From assembly GCA_018679695.1 (NCBI GenBank), contig JAHHKH010000233.1, forward strand, positions 1 to 15,822: 15,822 nt of DNA, read 5' to 3'. The position numbers and the translations under genes are program-made. The notes under the pieces are model-generated. The model made no database searches. It was not told the origin of the DNA and saw only the letters and a list, made by a program, of their open reading frames with translations. Source of the DNA: Maribacter sp. Lineage in GTDB: Bacteria; Bacteroidota; Bacteroidia; Flavobacteriales; Flavobacteriaceae. How positions within the stretch are numbered: position 1 is the stretch's first letter; every line of letters starts with the position of its first letter. Shown piece by piece: positions 15,728 through 15,822 of the stretch.

Positions 15728-15765
15728 AAAAAACCCTGTAAAGGCTAGCCTTTACAGGGTTTTTT
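15728..15765 (+). terminator. Terminator of the superoxide dismutase gene
   Basis: This is a 38-base perfect palindrome: AAAAAACCCTGTAAAGG pairs with its exact complement around a GCTAGC-type centre, and it is followed by further T. It lies 14 bases after the stop codon and can act in both directions. Confidence 0.92.
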
Positions 15766-15779
15766 TATGCTTTTCAATA

Positions 15780-15809
15780 GAAAAGGGCGGAGAAGCCTCC
15801 ACCCTTTTC
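15780..15809 (-). terminator. Second hairpin near the window end
   Basis: GAAAAGGGCGGAG pairs with CTCCACCCTTTTC with one mismatch around an AAGC loop. It may be a terminator for a minus-strand gene beyond the window edge. The gene itself is not visible. Confidence 0.5.
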
Positions 15810-15822
15810 GTCCCAAATCTTA

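Overview
The window looks like a chromosome segment of a low-to-moderate GC marine-type Flavobacteriaceae (phylum Bacteroidota). The signs are promoters of the TTTG-N19-TAnnTTTG type (clearest before the OmpA-family gene), an OmpA-family porin with thrombospondin type-3 repeats, weak Shine-Dalgarno sites, and gene families such as an AddAB-type nuclease and small GIY-YIG proteins next to tRNAs. No species assignment is possible from the sequence alone.

Layout. Bases 1-1701 hold two tandem minus-strand secreted NTF2-like proteins (the first cut by the window edge) divergent from an AraC-family regulator. Bases 1702-5140 are an accessory, gene-poor zone. It contains direct-repeat remnants of the 3' end of a tRNA-Ala gene at about 1741, 3031 and 4975, and the intact tRNA-Ala(GGC) stands at 5141-5214, so this looks like an insertion hotspot. 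Between the first two remnants lies an unannotated minus-strand unit of three evenly spaced 36-37-codon ORFs (2403-2516, 2248-2361, 2095-2205). A dyad lies upstream and a perfect hairpin downstream. The first two ORFs differ mainly at synonymous third positions, so they are very probably translated. Between the next two remnants are a frameshifted pseudogene (3048-3300) and a beta-helix lipoprotein (3363-4532).

The 5' side of the tRNA carries a second insertion. A small GIY-YIG nuclease gene ends inside the tRNA, using the tRNA's first bases for its last codons and stop. A duplicate of the first 20 nt of the tRNA lies beyond it, split by a GC-rich palindrome, and behind a plausible tRNA promoter.

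Bases 5675-15713 are ordinary core genes: an SDR oxidoreductase (+); then on the minus strand an AddB-like nuclease, an OmpA-family porin with its own promoter and terminator, kbl (glycine C-acetyltransferase) and an AddA-like helicase-nuclease; and a Mn/Fe superoxide dismutase (+) divergent from addA. The AddA and AddB homologues presumably act together in processing double-strand breaks although two unrelated genes separate them.

The best candidates for something undescribed are the three-peptide operon and the GIY-YIG/palindrome/tRNA module.
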